Shown piece after piece: positions 1 to 6,537 of a stretch of DNA of 12,340 nucleotides. Both the position numbers and the translations under genes were made by a program. This DNA comes from Chloroflexia bacterium (GTDB taxonomy: Bacteria > Chloroflexota > Chloroflexia > QHBQ01 > JADMIH01). The notes beneath the pieces are model-generated. The model was given only the letters and a program-made list of their open reading frames with translations, was not told the origin of the DNA and searched no databases. The stretch is taken from positions 1 through 12,340 of the forward strand of contig JAICKM010000126.1 of assembly GCA_025927935.1 (NCBI GenBank). Direction: 5' to 3'. Numbering within the stretch: the stretch's first letter is position 1; each line of letters begins with the position of its first letter.

Positions 1-463
1 AGTTGCGCACAAACTCGATGATATTGGTCATCACCGGGTCGGTGCCGCGCGCATACAACAGCCCCACGCTGACCATCAACCCGTAGAGCAGCATCCACCA
101 CGTCACTTCGTCGGACACCAGCCCCTGCCGGTGGATCACCAGCCGGTAGCCGAGCACCGCCGCCAGCAGGGCGGCGCCCACGAAGCGGGCCAGCGGCGGC
201 AGCCCCTGGTAGCGCGTCAGCACGCTGAGCAGATCGCCATAGATCAGCACGGCATAGATCGGCATGATCCAGTGCGGCCGGGCGATCGTGATCAGGAAGA
301 GGAACGGCCCCAGCAGCCCGGCGATCAGGAAGGCTTGCGATACGCCCAGGCCCACCGCCAGCGCTAGGCTGGCGCCGACGGCGGCGCCCAGCGCGCCCAC
401 GCCCCAGGTCATGGCCGGGGGCGCCGCCGCGTGCGCCCGGCCAGGTTCGGTCGTAGCAACCAC
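1..463 (-). CDS. O-antigen polymerase/ligase-like membrane protein (Wzy/WaaL type), N-terminal part
   Basis: This is the N-terminal ~154 residues of an integral membrane protein that runs off the left edge. It is open on the minus strand and strongly hydrophobic, with several predicted membrane segments (one contains AFLIAGLLGPFLFLIT) and short polar loops, followed by GTDPVMTNIIEFVRN at the edge. This pattern fits the start of O-antigen ligase/polymerase proteins, but their diagnostic C-terminal Wzy_C region lies outside the window, so the call rests on topology and context. I chose the GTG at 463-461 because a GGGG stretch (475-472) sits 8 nt upstream and it lies 4 nt after the stop of the upstream chain-length gene, implying coupling. 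ATG at 412-410 (no clear ribosome site) and GTG at 484-482 are alternatives. Its likely job is polymerisation or ligation of the repeat unit at the outer face of the inner membrane. Confidence 0.7.
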   Translation of the reverse strand, partial: MVATTEPGRAHAAAPPAMTWGVGALGAAVGASLALAVGLGVSQAFLIAGLLGPFLFLITIARPHWIMPIYAVLIYGDLLSVLTRYQGLPPLARFVGAALLAAVLGYRLVIHRQGLVSDEVTWWMLLYGLMVSVGLLYARGTDPVMTNIIEFVRN

Positions 464-467
464 CGGT

Positions 468-1121
468 CTAGCCCCGATCCGCACTAAGCACGGGCTGGGG
501 GTGGTCCACCGGCCGGGCTACCGGGGTGGGCGCCGGTGCGCGTATGTAACCCAGGGCCAGCGCCAGCAGCACCCCCGCCGCCAGACCGAGGCCGACGGCC
601 AGGGGGATGTCGCGCGACGGCACGGGCGAGATCTTGTTCTGCGGCGGCTGCACGGTCTCCAGCGGCACCAGGTCTACGACCCGGAACAGGTCTTTGCTGT
701 TCTTGATCGTCGCGTCCACGGTCGCGTTCAGATACTTCGCCAGCAGCACCGGGTCCCGCCCGGTCATGGCGAGTTCGACCACCGCGGTATCGGGCAGCAC
801 ATTCGCTTCGACCGGGTAGTCCGTGGCCGCCGCGGCTGAGAGGCCCACCGCTTTTTGCGCGTCTGCCGCAACCGCGGCGGACGTGACGGTCTGCGCGAAC
901 GTGCCGGGGATAAAGCGGGCGCCCATCTGCGCCACCATGTCGACCGTGGTGCGCTCATCGCTCAGCCCGGCGGCGGGCCGGACGACGACACGCGCGGTTG
1001 CCCGGTACGTCGGCTCCCGCATGGAGTCGACGACCGCGGTACCCACGCCGGCCACGACCATAATCAGAATAATCAACCATGCGTAGCGCAGAATGAGGTT
1101 GAAATACGCTCGTGCTTCCAT
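468..1121 (-). CDS. Short chain-length determinant (Wzz/YveK-like PCP protein, no kinase domain)
   Basis: A 217-residue polysaccharide co-polymerase with the classic two-helix topology. The first transmembrane helix is near residues 14-32 (AWLIILIMVVAGVGTAVV) and is followed by YRATARVVV, the usual Wzz-domain strand. A periplasmic region follows, then a Pro-rich stretch (QPPQNKISPVPSRD) just before the second helix (PLAVGLGLAAGVLLALALGY). A proline-rich cytoplasmic tail follows. There is no Walker motif or Tyr-rich tail, so no BY-kinase is fused. The ATG at 1121 is preferred over the upstream TTG at 1127 because GGAGGA (1136-1131) lies 9 nt before the ATG and only 3 nt before the TTG. It sits 23 nt after the GT4 gene and 4 nt before the Wzy-like gene, as expected for a protein controlling chain length. 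It is much shorter than the second PCP protein at 3994-5469. Confidence 0.85.
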   Translation of the reverse strand: MEARAYFNLILRYAWLIILIMVVAGVGTAVVDSMREPTYRATARVVVRPAAGLSDERTTVDMVAQMGARFIPGTFAQTVTSAAVAADAQKAVGLSAAAATDYPVEANVLPDTAVVELAMTGRDPVLLAKYLNATVDATIKNSKDLFRVVDLVPLETVQPPQNKISPVPSRDIPLAVGLGLAAGVLLALALGYIRAPAPTPVARPVDHPQPVLSADRG

Positions 1122-1130
1122 AATCAAAAA

Positions 1131-1136
1131 TCCTCC
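1131..1136 (-). promoter_or_regulatory. Shine-Dalgarno site deciding the start of the short PCP gene
   Basis: Minus-strand GGAGGA is a full-strength ribosome binding site. It lies 9 nt from the ATG at 1121-1119 but only 3 nt from the in-frame TTG at 1127-1125, so it selects the ATG. Confidence 0.8.
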
Positions 1137-1144
1137 GATCCGCG

Positions 1145-2299
1145 TCAGCGAACTCGCTGCTCACGAATTTTGCGTTGAGCCAGTTGGTCGTAAAGCCGCT
1201 CAACCTGGCGAACCATTTGTTGGACGGTAAAATGCGCCTGAACATGCGCCTGGCCGGACGCGCCGAGGCGCGCTGCTAAGGCCGGATCGCCGGCCAGTTT
1301 TTCGAGCACCCCTTGCAGCGCGGCTACGTCGCCGGGCGGGACCAGGAATCCTGTCTCGCCGTCTTCTACCACTTCCGGCAGGCCACCCACCCGCGTCGCG
1401 ACCACAGGCAGCCCCGCCGCCATCGCTTCCAGCACGGCGACGGGCAGCGCCTCGCGTTCAGAAGGGAGTACAAACACGTCCAGGGCCCCAAGCAGGCGAG
1501 GGACATCCGAGCGCAACCCCGTGAAGTTGACGGTTTCACACAGGCCCAACTGCGCGGTCAGTTGTTCGAGGCCGGGACGCAGCGGGCCGTCTCCGACCAT
1601 CACTAAGCGCACCTGCGGGCAGGTTTCGCGCACCCGGCCCACGGCGCGGATAAGCACATCCTGGCCGCCTTTATCCGCCGTGAGACGCCCCACGGCGCCA
1701 ATCAGGACGGCATCCACCGGCACACCCAGTTCCGCGCGCACTTCCGCGCGGTCGTTGCGCGCAGCGAATTTGCTGATATCCACGCCATTATACACCACAC
1801 TCAGATACCGGGCGGGAATATGCTCGCTATTCATTACAATCTGCTTACTGGCTTGCGACGTGACCATGATGCGATCGCTCAGGCGATACATCAGCCGGTC
1901 CATCCAGATCTCGTTCCGGCCACGCGACGACCAGTGCTCGTGCGCGATGATCACCGGCACCCCGGCCAGACGGCCCAGCAGCCGGCCCCAGGTGTTCGAG
2001 CCGAAGAGGTGCGTATGCAACACATCGACGCGCTCGCGCCGCAGCATACGCACCACCTCGGCCATCTTGTAGGTCTCCCAGCGCGAGCGCCGCTGGAGGA
2101 CCATCGTGCGCACCCCGGCGCTATCGAGCAAGGGTTGGTAGTTCCGCGCCTGCCGGGTGGCACATACGGTGACGTTATAGCGGTTGCGGTCCAGGTGCAG
2201 CGCCAGATCGACGAGCACCTTTTCGGCGCCGCCGCCGCCGGTCACATCGATCATCTGGACGACGTTGAGCTTGGGGCAGGAAGAGGTTGGGGTTTGCAT
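1145..2299 (-). CDS. GT4-family glycosyltransferase
   Basis: A 384-residue GT-B fold retaining glycosyltransferase of family GT4, predicted to add a sugar from a nucleotide donor to the lipid-linked repeat unit on the cytoplasmic face of the membrane. The N-terminal acceptor domain opens with VVQMIDVTGGGGAEKVLVDL (residues 13-32), the Gly-rich loop followed by AEK. VDVLHTHLFG is at 91-100. The donor domain begins near residue 196 with IGAVGRLTADKGGQDVLIRA, carrying the expected Arg205 and Lys210. The EX7E motif is intact (Glu283 and Glu291 in EALPVAVLE), followed by AMAAGLPVVAT. Length is normal for the family. The start is an ATG with AGGA-like sequence just upstream. It lies 25 nt after the upstream GT4 gene in one operon. 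Donor and acceptor cannot be read from sequence. Confidence 0.92.
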   Translation of the reverse strand: MQTPTSSCPKLNVVQMIDVTGGGGAEKVLVDLALHLDRNRYNVTVCATRQARNYQPLLDSAGVRTMVLQRRSRWETYKMAEVVRMLRRERVDVLHTHLFGSNTWGRLLGRLAGVPVIIAHEHWSSRGRNEIWMDRLMYRLSDRIMVTSQASKQIVMNSEHIPARYLSVVYNGVDISKFAARNDRAEVRAELGVPVDAVLIGAVGRLTADKGGQDVLIRAVGRVRETCPQVRLVMVGDGPLRPGLEQLTAQLGLCETVNFTGLRSDVPRLLGALDVFVLPSEREALPVAVLEAMAAGLPVVATRVGGLPEVVEDGETGFLVPPGDVAALQGVLEKLAGDPALAARLGASGQAHVQAHFTVQQMVRQVERLYDQLAQRKIREQRVR

Positions 2300-2324
2300 A
2301 CGTCCTACTTAAATCCTATTGGGG

Positions 2325-3503
2325 TTAGTGCGCACCCTGGATGGATGCGTAAATGCTTGCCAGCCGGGCGCCATGTTGCTCCCAGCGAAACTCATTTTCG
2401 ACGAATGTGCGCCCGGCCTGGCGGAGCCGCTCCGCGAGGGCCGGATCGTCTAGGGCGCGATCCACGGCGGCGGCAAAGGTGACGGCGCTGTCGGCCACCA
2501 GCAAATCCCGCTCCGGCACCCCTTGCACTCCGCGATTGGCGATGGCCGTGGCGACCACCGGGGTGCCGGCAGCCATCGCCTCCAGGACTTTGTTCTGGAT
2601 GCCGGAGCCGGAGCGCATGGGGCACACCGCTATCGTCGCCTGGCGCAAACAGTCGCCTACGTCCGGCACGCGGCCCAGCACCTCGATACCCGGCGTGGCC
2701 GCGAGCGCGCGCACCCGGTCGGTAGGACTGGTGCCGACAATCTGGAAGCGCAGAGCCGGGTGGGTCGCCCGCAACCGCGGCCAGACCTCGGCGGCGAACC
2801 AGAGCACGGCTTCTTCGTTCGGATGATAGCCCATGTTACCGGTGAAGATCAACGTGGCCGCGTCCCGCCCCACGGCGCCTCCAAACGCGAAGCGGTCCAC
2901 ATCTACCCCGTTGGGGATGACGGTGATCCCGTTGCCGCCCAGTTCCTGTTGATCGGCCGGCGACGACACCACCAGCGCGGGGAAGTGCTGCACGACGGCG
3001 CGCTCATAGTCGCATACGCGGCGATACTCCAGTTCATAGGCCACGCGTTTGACCCCGCGCACCTGGTTCCGCCGGTCGGCCAGGTTCAGACTCAACGAGT
3101 CGATCAGATCCACGGCGACAGGCGGCGTGGCGACGCCCCAGACATAGGGCAGCATACGGATCAGGGTCGCGTGGATCACATCGAACCGCTCCCCGGCCAG
3201 CAGCGCCGCTAATTGGCGGGCGAACGCGGGGGCCTGATAGTAGCGCACTTGTAACGGCTGCCGCGCGGCGAGGCCCGTGCTCAGGTTCATCGCCACCCGC
3301 CAGCGCGGCAGGGGCACCAGCACCACCCGCTCGCACAAGGCTGCCACCCTGGCTTGGTCCTCCGGCGGTACGGGGGCGTCGGCCATGCTCAGCAGCGTGA
3401 TTTGGTGGTCCCGACTGAGCACGCGGAGCTGGTGATACGTCCGTAAACTGTCGCCTTTCAGCGGAGGATAGGGGAATCGGGGCGTAAGAAACAGGATGCG
3501 CAT
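2325..3503 (-). CDS. GT4-type glycosyltransferase of the TIGR03087-like (XrtA-associated) group
   Basis: A 392-residue GT-B glycosyltransferase and the first gene of unit A. The N-terminus MRILFLTPRFPYPPLKGDSL (1-20) followed by RTYHQL resembles the sugar transferases filed under TIGR03087. Further landmarks are IPNGVDVDRF (196-205), the start of the donor domain TGNMGYHPNEEAVLWF (221-236) and GSGIQNKVLEAMAAGTPVVA (299-318). In the last motif the second Glu of EX7E is present (Glu308), but the first position is Ser300, which I believe is common in this group. I start at ATG 3503 and not at the upstream TTG at 3620, because 3620 lies inside the promoter -35 box and the extra 39 residues look like leader sequence. 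No strong ribosome site is visible at 3503. The sugar specificity is unknown. No exosortase or PEP-CTERM gene is present here, so the XrtA link is only family resemblance. Confidence 0.88.
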   Translation of the reverse strand: MRILFLTPRFPYPPLKGDSLRTYHQLRVLSRDHQITLLSMADAPVPPEDQARVAALCERVVLVPLPRWRVAMNLSTGLAARQPLQVRYYQAPAFARQLAALLAGERFDVIHATLIRMLPYVWGVATPPVAVDLIDSLSLNLADRRNQVRGVKRVAYELEYRRVCDYERAVVQHFPALVVSSPADQQELGGNGITVIPNGVDVDRFAFGGAVGRDAATLIFTGNMGYHPNEEAVLWFAAEVWPRLRATHPALRFQIVGTSPTDRVRALAATPGIEVLGRVPDVGDCLRQATIAVCPMRSGSGIQNKVLEAMAAGTPVVATAIANRGVQGVPERDLLVADSAVTFAAAVDRALDDPALAERLRQAGRTFVENEFRWEQHGARLASIYASIQGAH

Positions 3504-3537
3504 TGAGTTGGTAGGACGCTCCACTCTAATCAGGGTG

Positions 3538-3580
3538 CTGTAGTCAGGTCCATCGGCGCCAGCGCTCCGGAGAACTACAG
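3538..3580 (-). promoter_or_regulatory. Stem-loop near the 5' end of the unit A transcript
   Basis: Perfect 7-nt inverted arms (CTGTAGT at 3538-3544 and ACTACAG at 3574-3580) enclose a 29-nt GC-rich segment. If transcription starts near 3584, the arm begins about 4 nt from the 5' end of the mRNA, 35 nt before the start codon. There is no T-tract, so it is not an intrinsic terminator. It could be an mRNA-stabilising leader hairpin or a protein-binding site. The function is inferred. Confidence 0.45.
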
Positions 3581-3590
3581 GGATTGTTGC

Positions 3591-3620
3591 ATTATAGTGA
3601 GATAATTCGAGTGGTGTCAA
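3591..3620 (-). promoter_or_regulatory. Consensus sigma70-type promoter for unit A (minus)
   Basis: Read on the minus strand, the -35 box TTGACA (3620-3615) and the -10 box TATAAT (3596-3591) are both perfect consensus, separated by 18 nt. The predicted transcription start is near 3584, giving a leader of about 80 nt before the ATG at 3503. A match of 12 out of 12 is strong evidence for a housekeeping promoter driving the operon that runs off the left edge. Confidence 0.88.
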
Positions 3621-3807
3621 GACCTGCGAGATGACGGTATTCTTACATCCGGTAGGAAAGCCGCTTACAATTTATGTATCTGATTGTTCATCTTGATGGG
3701 GCAGGAGAACATCGTATGCTTAGATGCAATAAAGCGCTCATGATCGTCGTTATTGCTATAGGAGTACGCGGCGCGGACAAGGCAAAGAACGCGTATTTAG
3801 GCATTGC

Positions 3808-3860
3808 GGGCCGGTCCTCGCCTTGCCGGCCCCTCGCGCTAGCGGGGCGCTGCCGGGGCC
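3808..3860. repeat. GC-rich inverted-repeat patch between divergent promoters
   Basis: GGGCCGG (3808-3814) and CCGGCCC (3826-3832) form a 7-bp stem with an 11-nt loop. It is followed at once by the 8-nt palindrome CGCTAGCG and further GGGG/CCCC runs. The patch stands out from the AT-rich surroundings and lies just upstream of the plus-strand -35 box. No T-tract follows on either strand. It might be an operator or a transcription barrier, but nothing in the sequence proves this. Confidence 0.35.
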
Positions 3861-3875
3861 AGATCGCCCGCATGC

Positions 3876-3904
3876 TTGCGCCATGTCAGAAGATTGCTTA
3901 TAAT
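3876..3904 (+). promoter_or_regulatory. Sigma70-type promoter for the long PCP gene
   Basis: A -35 box TTGCGC (3876-3881, matching the conserved TTG) and a perfect -10 box TATAAT (3899-3904) are separated by an ideal 17 nt. The predicted start is near 3911, which gives a leader of about 83 nt before the ATG at 3994. It lies back to back with the minus-strand promoter, about 255 nt away. Confidence 0.75.
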
Positions 3905-3924
3905 GCGGGTGTTTTGGGTCAAGA

Positions 3925-3957
3925 TTGCCAAGGCATGGACAGTGGCGTGCCTGGCAA
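3925..3957 (+). promoter_or_regulatory. Leader stem-loop upstream of the long PCP gene
   Basis: TTGCC (3925-3929), a bulged A, and AGGCA (3931-3935) pair with TGCCT (3948-3952) and GGCAA (3953-3957), giving a 10-bp stem with one bulge and a 12-nt loop. It lies about 14 nt from the predicted transcript start. A smaller 4-bp hairpin (TCGC-CTG-GCGA, 3966-3976) overlaps the first bases of the GAGGAG ribosome site at 3975-3980. The pair could tune translation, but no ligand-binding riboswitch class is recognisable. Confidence 0.45.
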
Positions 3958-3993
3958 GAATCACATCGCCTGGCGAGGAGAAGCAACAGCCCC

Positions 3994-5469
3994 ATGGTAG
4001 CCGAACGTAGCATCGTGGATTTCTTAAAGCCGTTAGGCAAGCACACCGTGCTGATCGCCCTGATCGTCCTCGTGGTCGCCGCCGGCACACTGATCGGCGC
4101 CGTCCGCTCCCTCGATAATACACCCTACGAGGCCACCGCCCAACTCTTGCTCAACCCGGTCAGCCGGGTGAACCTCGAAGGCACCGGGAGCACCAGCACG
4201 GTGACGGATCCGAGCCGCATCGTGCGCTCCGCCGGCACGCTCATGATGTCCCTGGATGTGGCGAACCGGGTGCATGACGCAGCGGCTAAGAGCGACAACC
4301 CAGCCGTCCGCGCCTTGAGCGCCGCGGAACCCGTCGACTTGCGCGGCATGATCACGGTGGAAAACAGCCAGGATCTGCTCGTGGTCAAGAGCCACGCCGA
4401 TAGTGCGGACGTGGCAACCTGGCTCGCCAATACCTGGGCGCAGGAGGGCGTGGCCGCCATCAACGAGATCTATGCCGAGACTTCCAGTTCGGATCTGGAC
4501 AAGGCCCTGACGAAAGCCCGCACCGATCTGACCGCCGCCGAGCAAGCCGTGCAGGATTACCTGGCGAAAAACCCGATCAGCGGACTCGAACAGGAGCTGA
4601 AGCAGGCGAACGCCTTTGTCGATGCCGCCACCGACAGCAAGACGAAGAGTGCCTTCGCGCTCTATAATGCCGGGCGCGACGCCCTACAACGCCAGCTCGA
4701 CAGCTATTATGCGTTCACCTACAGCCTTGAGCAGACGATGACCGAACTCAAGTCGTTGCGGACCCGCATCGAACAGTCGGCGGACGATCCCAACACGCTG
4801 AACAACAATCAGCTTAGCCTCATGGTGTTGCAGAACAAGGCGCTCGCGCAAACCCCCGCTGTGAGCGGCACCTTCCCGTCGCAGATCCAGTTCCAGATCA
4901 GCGCGGGCGCCCCCGGCAGCGCGCCCCCAACCCGCGACAGCCAGTTGCACGATGTGGATTCCACGATCACGGCCCTCCAAGGACTACAGGAAGCCAGCCG
5001 CGGGCAGATCGCCGATCTGGAAAGGCAGCTTAGTGCGCCCATCCCCACGGTGTCTCCGGACCTGGTCGGCGCCGTCGCCCCCGCGCTCCAGCAGCAGATC
5101 GCGCGCATCAACCAGTTGCAAAGCGAGCTGGAGGCCCGCAACTTTGAGCTAAACGGCCTGCAAAAGAACCGCGACCTCCAGCAGAGCACCTATGATCTGC
5201 TGCGCAGCCGCCAGACCGAGCAGCAGATTAACCAGCAGATCAGCGGGGTCGCCAACATCACCTCCCCGGCCAGCAACACCGATACGCTGCGCTCGCGCCA
5301 CCCTTTGAATAACCTGCTGCTCTCCGCCGGCATGGGCATTGCCTTCGCCCTGGTCCTGGGCCTGGTCGTCGCCTACTTGCTCAGCCTGATTCAACCCGGC
5401 TTCAGTAGCAACGCCGCCCTCAAGCGGCTGTTCCAGCGCAGTCCGCGCCGTCCCGCGCCCGCCGATTAA
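3994..5469 (+). CDS. Long chain-length/export protein (GumC/Wzc-like PCP, no kinase domain)
   Basis: A 491-residue polysaccharide co-polymerase anchored in the inner membrane by two helices. The first is near residues 18-37 (TVLIALIVLVVAAGTLIGAV), followed by the Wzz-domain strand YEATAQLLLNP. The second is near 441-465 (GMGIAFALVLGLVVAYLLSL). The large extracytoplasmic part is rich in heptad-like coiled coil, for example LTAAEQAVQDYLAKNP, IADLERQLSAP and LQSELEARNFELNGLQKNRD. The C-terminal tail (LKRLFQRSPRRPAPAD) is short and basic, with no Walker A/B or Tyr cluster, so any BY-kinase is encoded elsewhere. I start at ATG 3994, preceded by GAGGAG (3975-3980; 13 nt, rather long). A TTG at 3925 would add 23 residues, but it falls in the leader hairpin. 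The gene appears monocistronic, with its own promoter and terminator. It probably sets chain length or helps export. Confidence 0.88.
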   Translation: MVAERSIVDFLKPLGKHTVLIALIVLVVAAGTLIGAVRSLDNTPYEATAQLLLNPVSRVNLEGTGSTSTVTDPSRIVRSAGTLMMSLDVANRVHDAAAKSDNPAVRALSAAEPVDLRGMITVENSQDLLVVKSHADSADVATWLANTWAQEGVAAINEIYAETSSSDLDKALTKARTDLTAAEQAVQDYLAKNPISGLEQELKQANAFVDAATDSKTKSAFALYNAGRDALQRQLDSYYAFTYSLEQTMTELKSLRTRIEQSADDPNTLNNNQLSLMVLQNKALAQTPAVSGTFPSQIQFQISAGAPGSAPPTRDSQLHDVDSTITALQGLQEASRGQIADLERQLSAPIPTVSPDLVGAVAPALQQQIARINQLQSELEARNFELNGLQKNRDLQQSTYDLLRSRQTEQQINQQISGVANITSPASNTDTLRSRHPLNNLLLSAGMGIAFALVLGLVVAYLLSLIQPGFSSNAALKRLFQRSPRRPAPAD

Positions 5470-5488
5470 TCCAGGTCCGAACCTGCCC

Positions 5489-5528
5489 GCGGCCCCCGTC
5501 CTGTCCAGGATGGAGGCCGCAATTTTCT
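5489..5528 (+). terminator. Intrinsic terminator after the long PCP gene
   Basis: GCGGCC (5489-5494) pairs with GGCCGC (5515-5520). Inside, CCCGTCCT pairs with AGGATGGA except for one C-A mismatch and one G-U pair, closing on a 4-nt GTCC loop. The stem is about 14 positions long and is followed by AATTTTCT (5521-5528). It starts 19 nt after the stop codon. On the opposite strand the hairpin is not followed by a T-tract, so it is directional for the plus strand. It still lies just beyond the end of the convergent GT2 gene and could impede that transcript. Confidence 0.88.
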
Positions 5529-5550
5529 ACTATGAAAAGTATCCGCGCGC

Positions 5551-6537
5551 TCAGTGGCGCACCACGCGCCGGCCAACTTTGTTGACCGCCGGGAAACGCA
5601 GGTAGACCTGTCGCATATCGGCATAAACCCGGCTGGGAAGGAATGCAAACACCAGGCCGGGCACCGACGGTACATCCAGCGCGGCAATGACCACCCGCCC
5701 AAACGCGCGGCGGGCCGTCCGCCGATCCCCGCGCGCCAGGCTACGCCAGCCCAGCATGCGTAAGAGCCGCCGCCCGTCGCCGTCAATAGGTCCCTTCCCC
5801 TGCGCCGCCAGCTTGTCGAGATATCGCTGGGCCATGGCGCTCAGCATCCGGCGCTCATCGGCGTGCGCCGCCGGGAAGTTTTTCGCATCGGACAAATTAT
5901 TACCGTGCCGGCGGTAAAAGGCCACCTTCTCGTCGAGGCCATACAAAGCCCAACCGTGCAGCGGGATGCTGAGCCACATGGCCCAGTCTTGCGTGTACGG
6001 GTGATCGAGAAAGGGACCCGCGTCATTCAATGCGGCCCGCCGGCAGAGGGCCGCCGGCGGCACAATGTAGTTGTGCCGGAATAAGGTCGATACATCGCGA
6101 TAGAGTCCCTTGGGATAGGGCTGCGGCGCTAACTCCAGATGCGGGCGGCCCGCTGTATCCACAATCGTAACGCCGCCATGGACCAACCCTACTTCCGGAT
6201 ACCGATCTAAGATGGCGCCGGTGGCCTCCAGCGCGTGTGGGGCAAGCCAGTCATCCGAGCCAATTGTGCAAACATAATCGCCGGAACAAAGCGCCAGACC
6301 CCGGTTCAATGTTTGCACGAGGCCCCGATTCTCTTGCTCAATATACGTGATCTTGTCCAGGTAAGGACGCACGGCGCCCGCCGTATCATCCGGCGATCCG
6401 TCGTTGATGACGAGGATCTGATCGGCGGGCCGGGTTTGCTGGAGGAGGCTCTCTAACGTCTGGCCGATATACGCGGCATGTCCATAGGCTGGTATCACGA
6501 CGCTAATGCTGCCCCGTTGCTTGATCGGTTTACTCAT
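5551..6537 (-). CDS. GT2-family glycosyltransferase
   Basis: A 328-residue GT-A fold inverting glycosyltransferase of family 2, the last gene of unit C. Landmarks are SVVIPAYGHAAYIGQTLESL (12-31), VINDGSPDDT (43-52), the metal/nucleotide-binding SDD motif (94-96, in TIGSDDWLAP) and QDWAMWLSIPLHG (183-195), where Asp184 is the candidate catalytic base. YRRHGNNLS (208-216) is the usual downstream motif. I see no membrane segments, so it is probably cytoplasmic or peripheral. The ATG at 6537 overlaps the flippase stop by 8 nt, with GGGGG about 5 nt upstream. A longer frame to 6666 would add 43 residues that simply overlap the flippase and look like shadow sequence. It should transfer a sugar to the repeat unit; donor and acceptor are unknown. 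Confidence 0.92.
   Translation of the reverse strand: MSKPIKQRGSISVVIPAYGHAAYIGQTLESLLQQTRPADQILVINDGSPDDTAGAVRPYLDKITYIEQENRGLVQTLNRGLALCSGDYVCTIGSDDWLAPHALEATGAILDRYPEVGLVHGGVTIVDTAGRPHLELAPQPYPKGLYRDVSTLFRHNYIVPPAALCRRAALNDAGPFLDHPYTQDWAMWLSIPLHGWALYGLDEKVAFYRRHGNNLSDAKNFPAAHADERRMLSAMAQRYLDKLAAQGKGPIDGDGRRLLRMLGWRSLARGDRRTARRAFGRVVIAALDVPSVPGLVFAFLPSRVYADMRQVYLRFPAVNKVGRRVVRH

Larger units (their letters stand above)
3504..3993. other. 490-nt divergent intergenic control region
   Basis: This gap between the two divergent transcription units is visibly more AT-rich than the flanking genes (about 42% GC in 3661-3720 by hand count). It contains two back-to-back sigma70-type promoters, one per direction, leaders of roughly 80 nt each containing a stem-loop, and a GC-rich inverted-repeat patch at 3808-3860. 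Between about 3621 and 3800 I see nothing recognisable. The open frames here have no recognisable protein features and overlap the promoters, so I call no gene. Confidence 0.8.

Noticed and set aside
264..839. Plus-strand frame of 191 codons
   Set aside because: It is antisense to the polymerase-like and short PCP genes, with a composition-driven Arg/Pro/Ala translation and no motif.
1820..3212. Plus-strand frames at 1820-2482 and 2523-3212
   Set aside because: They are shadows of the two minus-strand GT4 genes, which carry complete family motifs over the same bases.
3504..3620. Upstream extension of the second GT4 gene to a TTG at 3620
   Set aside because: The TTG is part of the -35 box TTGACA and the extension covers the promoter, so it is not translated. 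The family N-terminus begins at 3503.
3643..3671. A possible extra plus-strand promoter, TTACAT-17-TACAAT
   Set aside because: The -10 is fair but the -35 matches only two positions, and no gene or RNA is recognisable between it and the promoter at 3876.
3504..3993. An ops/JUMPstart (RfaH-type) element or a known riboswitch in the leaders
   Set aside because: I looked for the GGCGGTAGCGT core and for familiar riboswitch cores and did not see them. The hairpins found do not match a class I know.
3674..4000. A plus-strand frame of 108 codons in the intergenic region
   Set aside because: It contains the plus promoter and the leader hairpin and ends after the true start of the PCP gene. It has no recognisable protein character or ribosome site.
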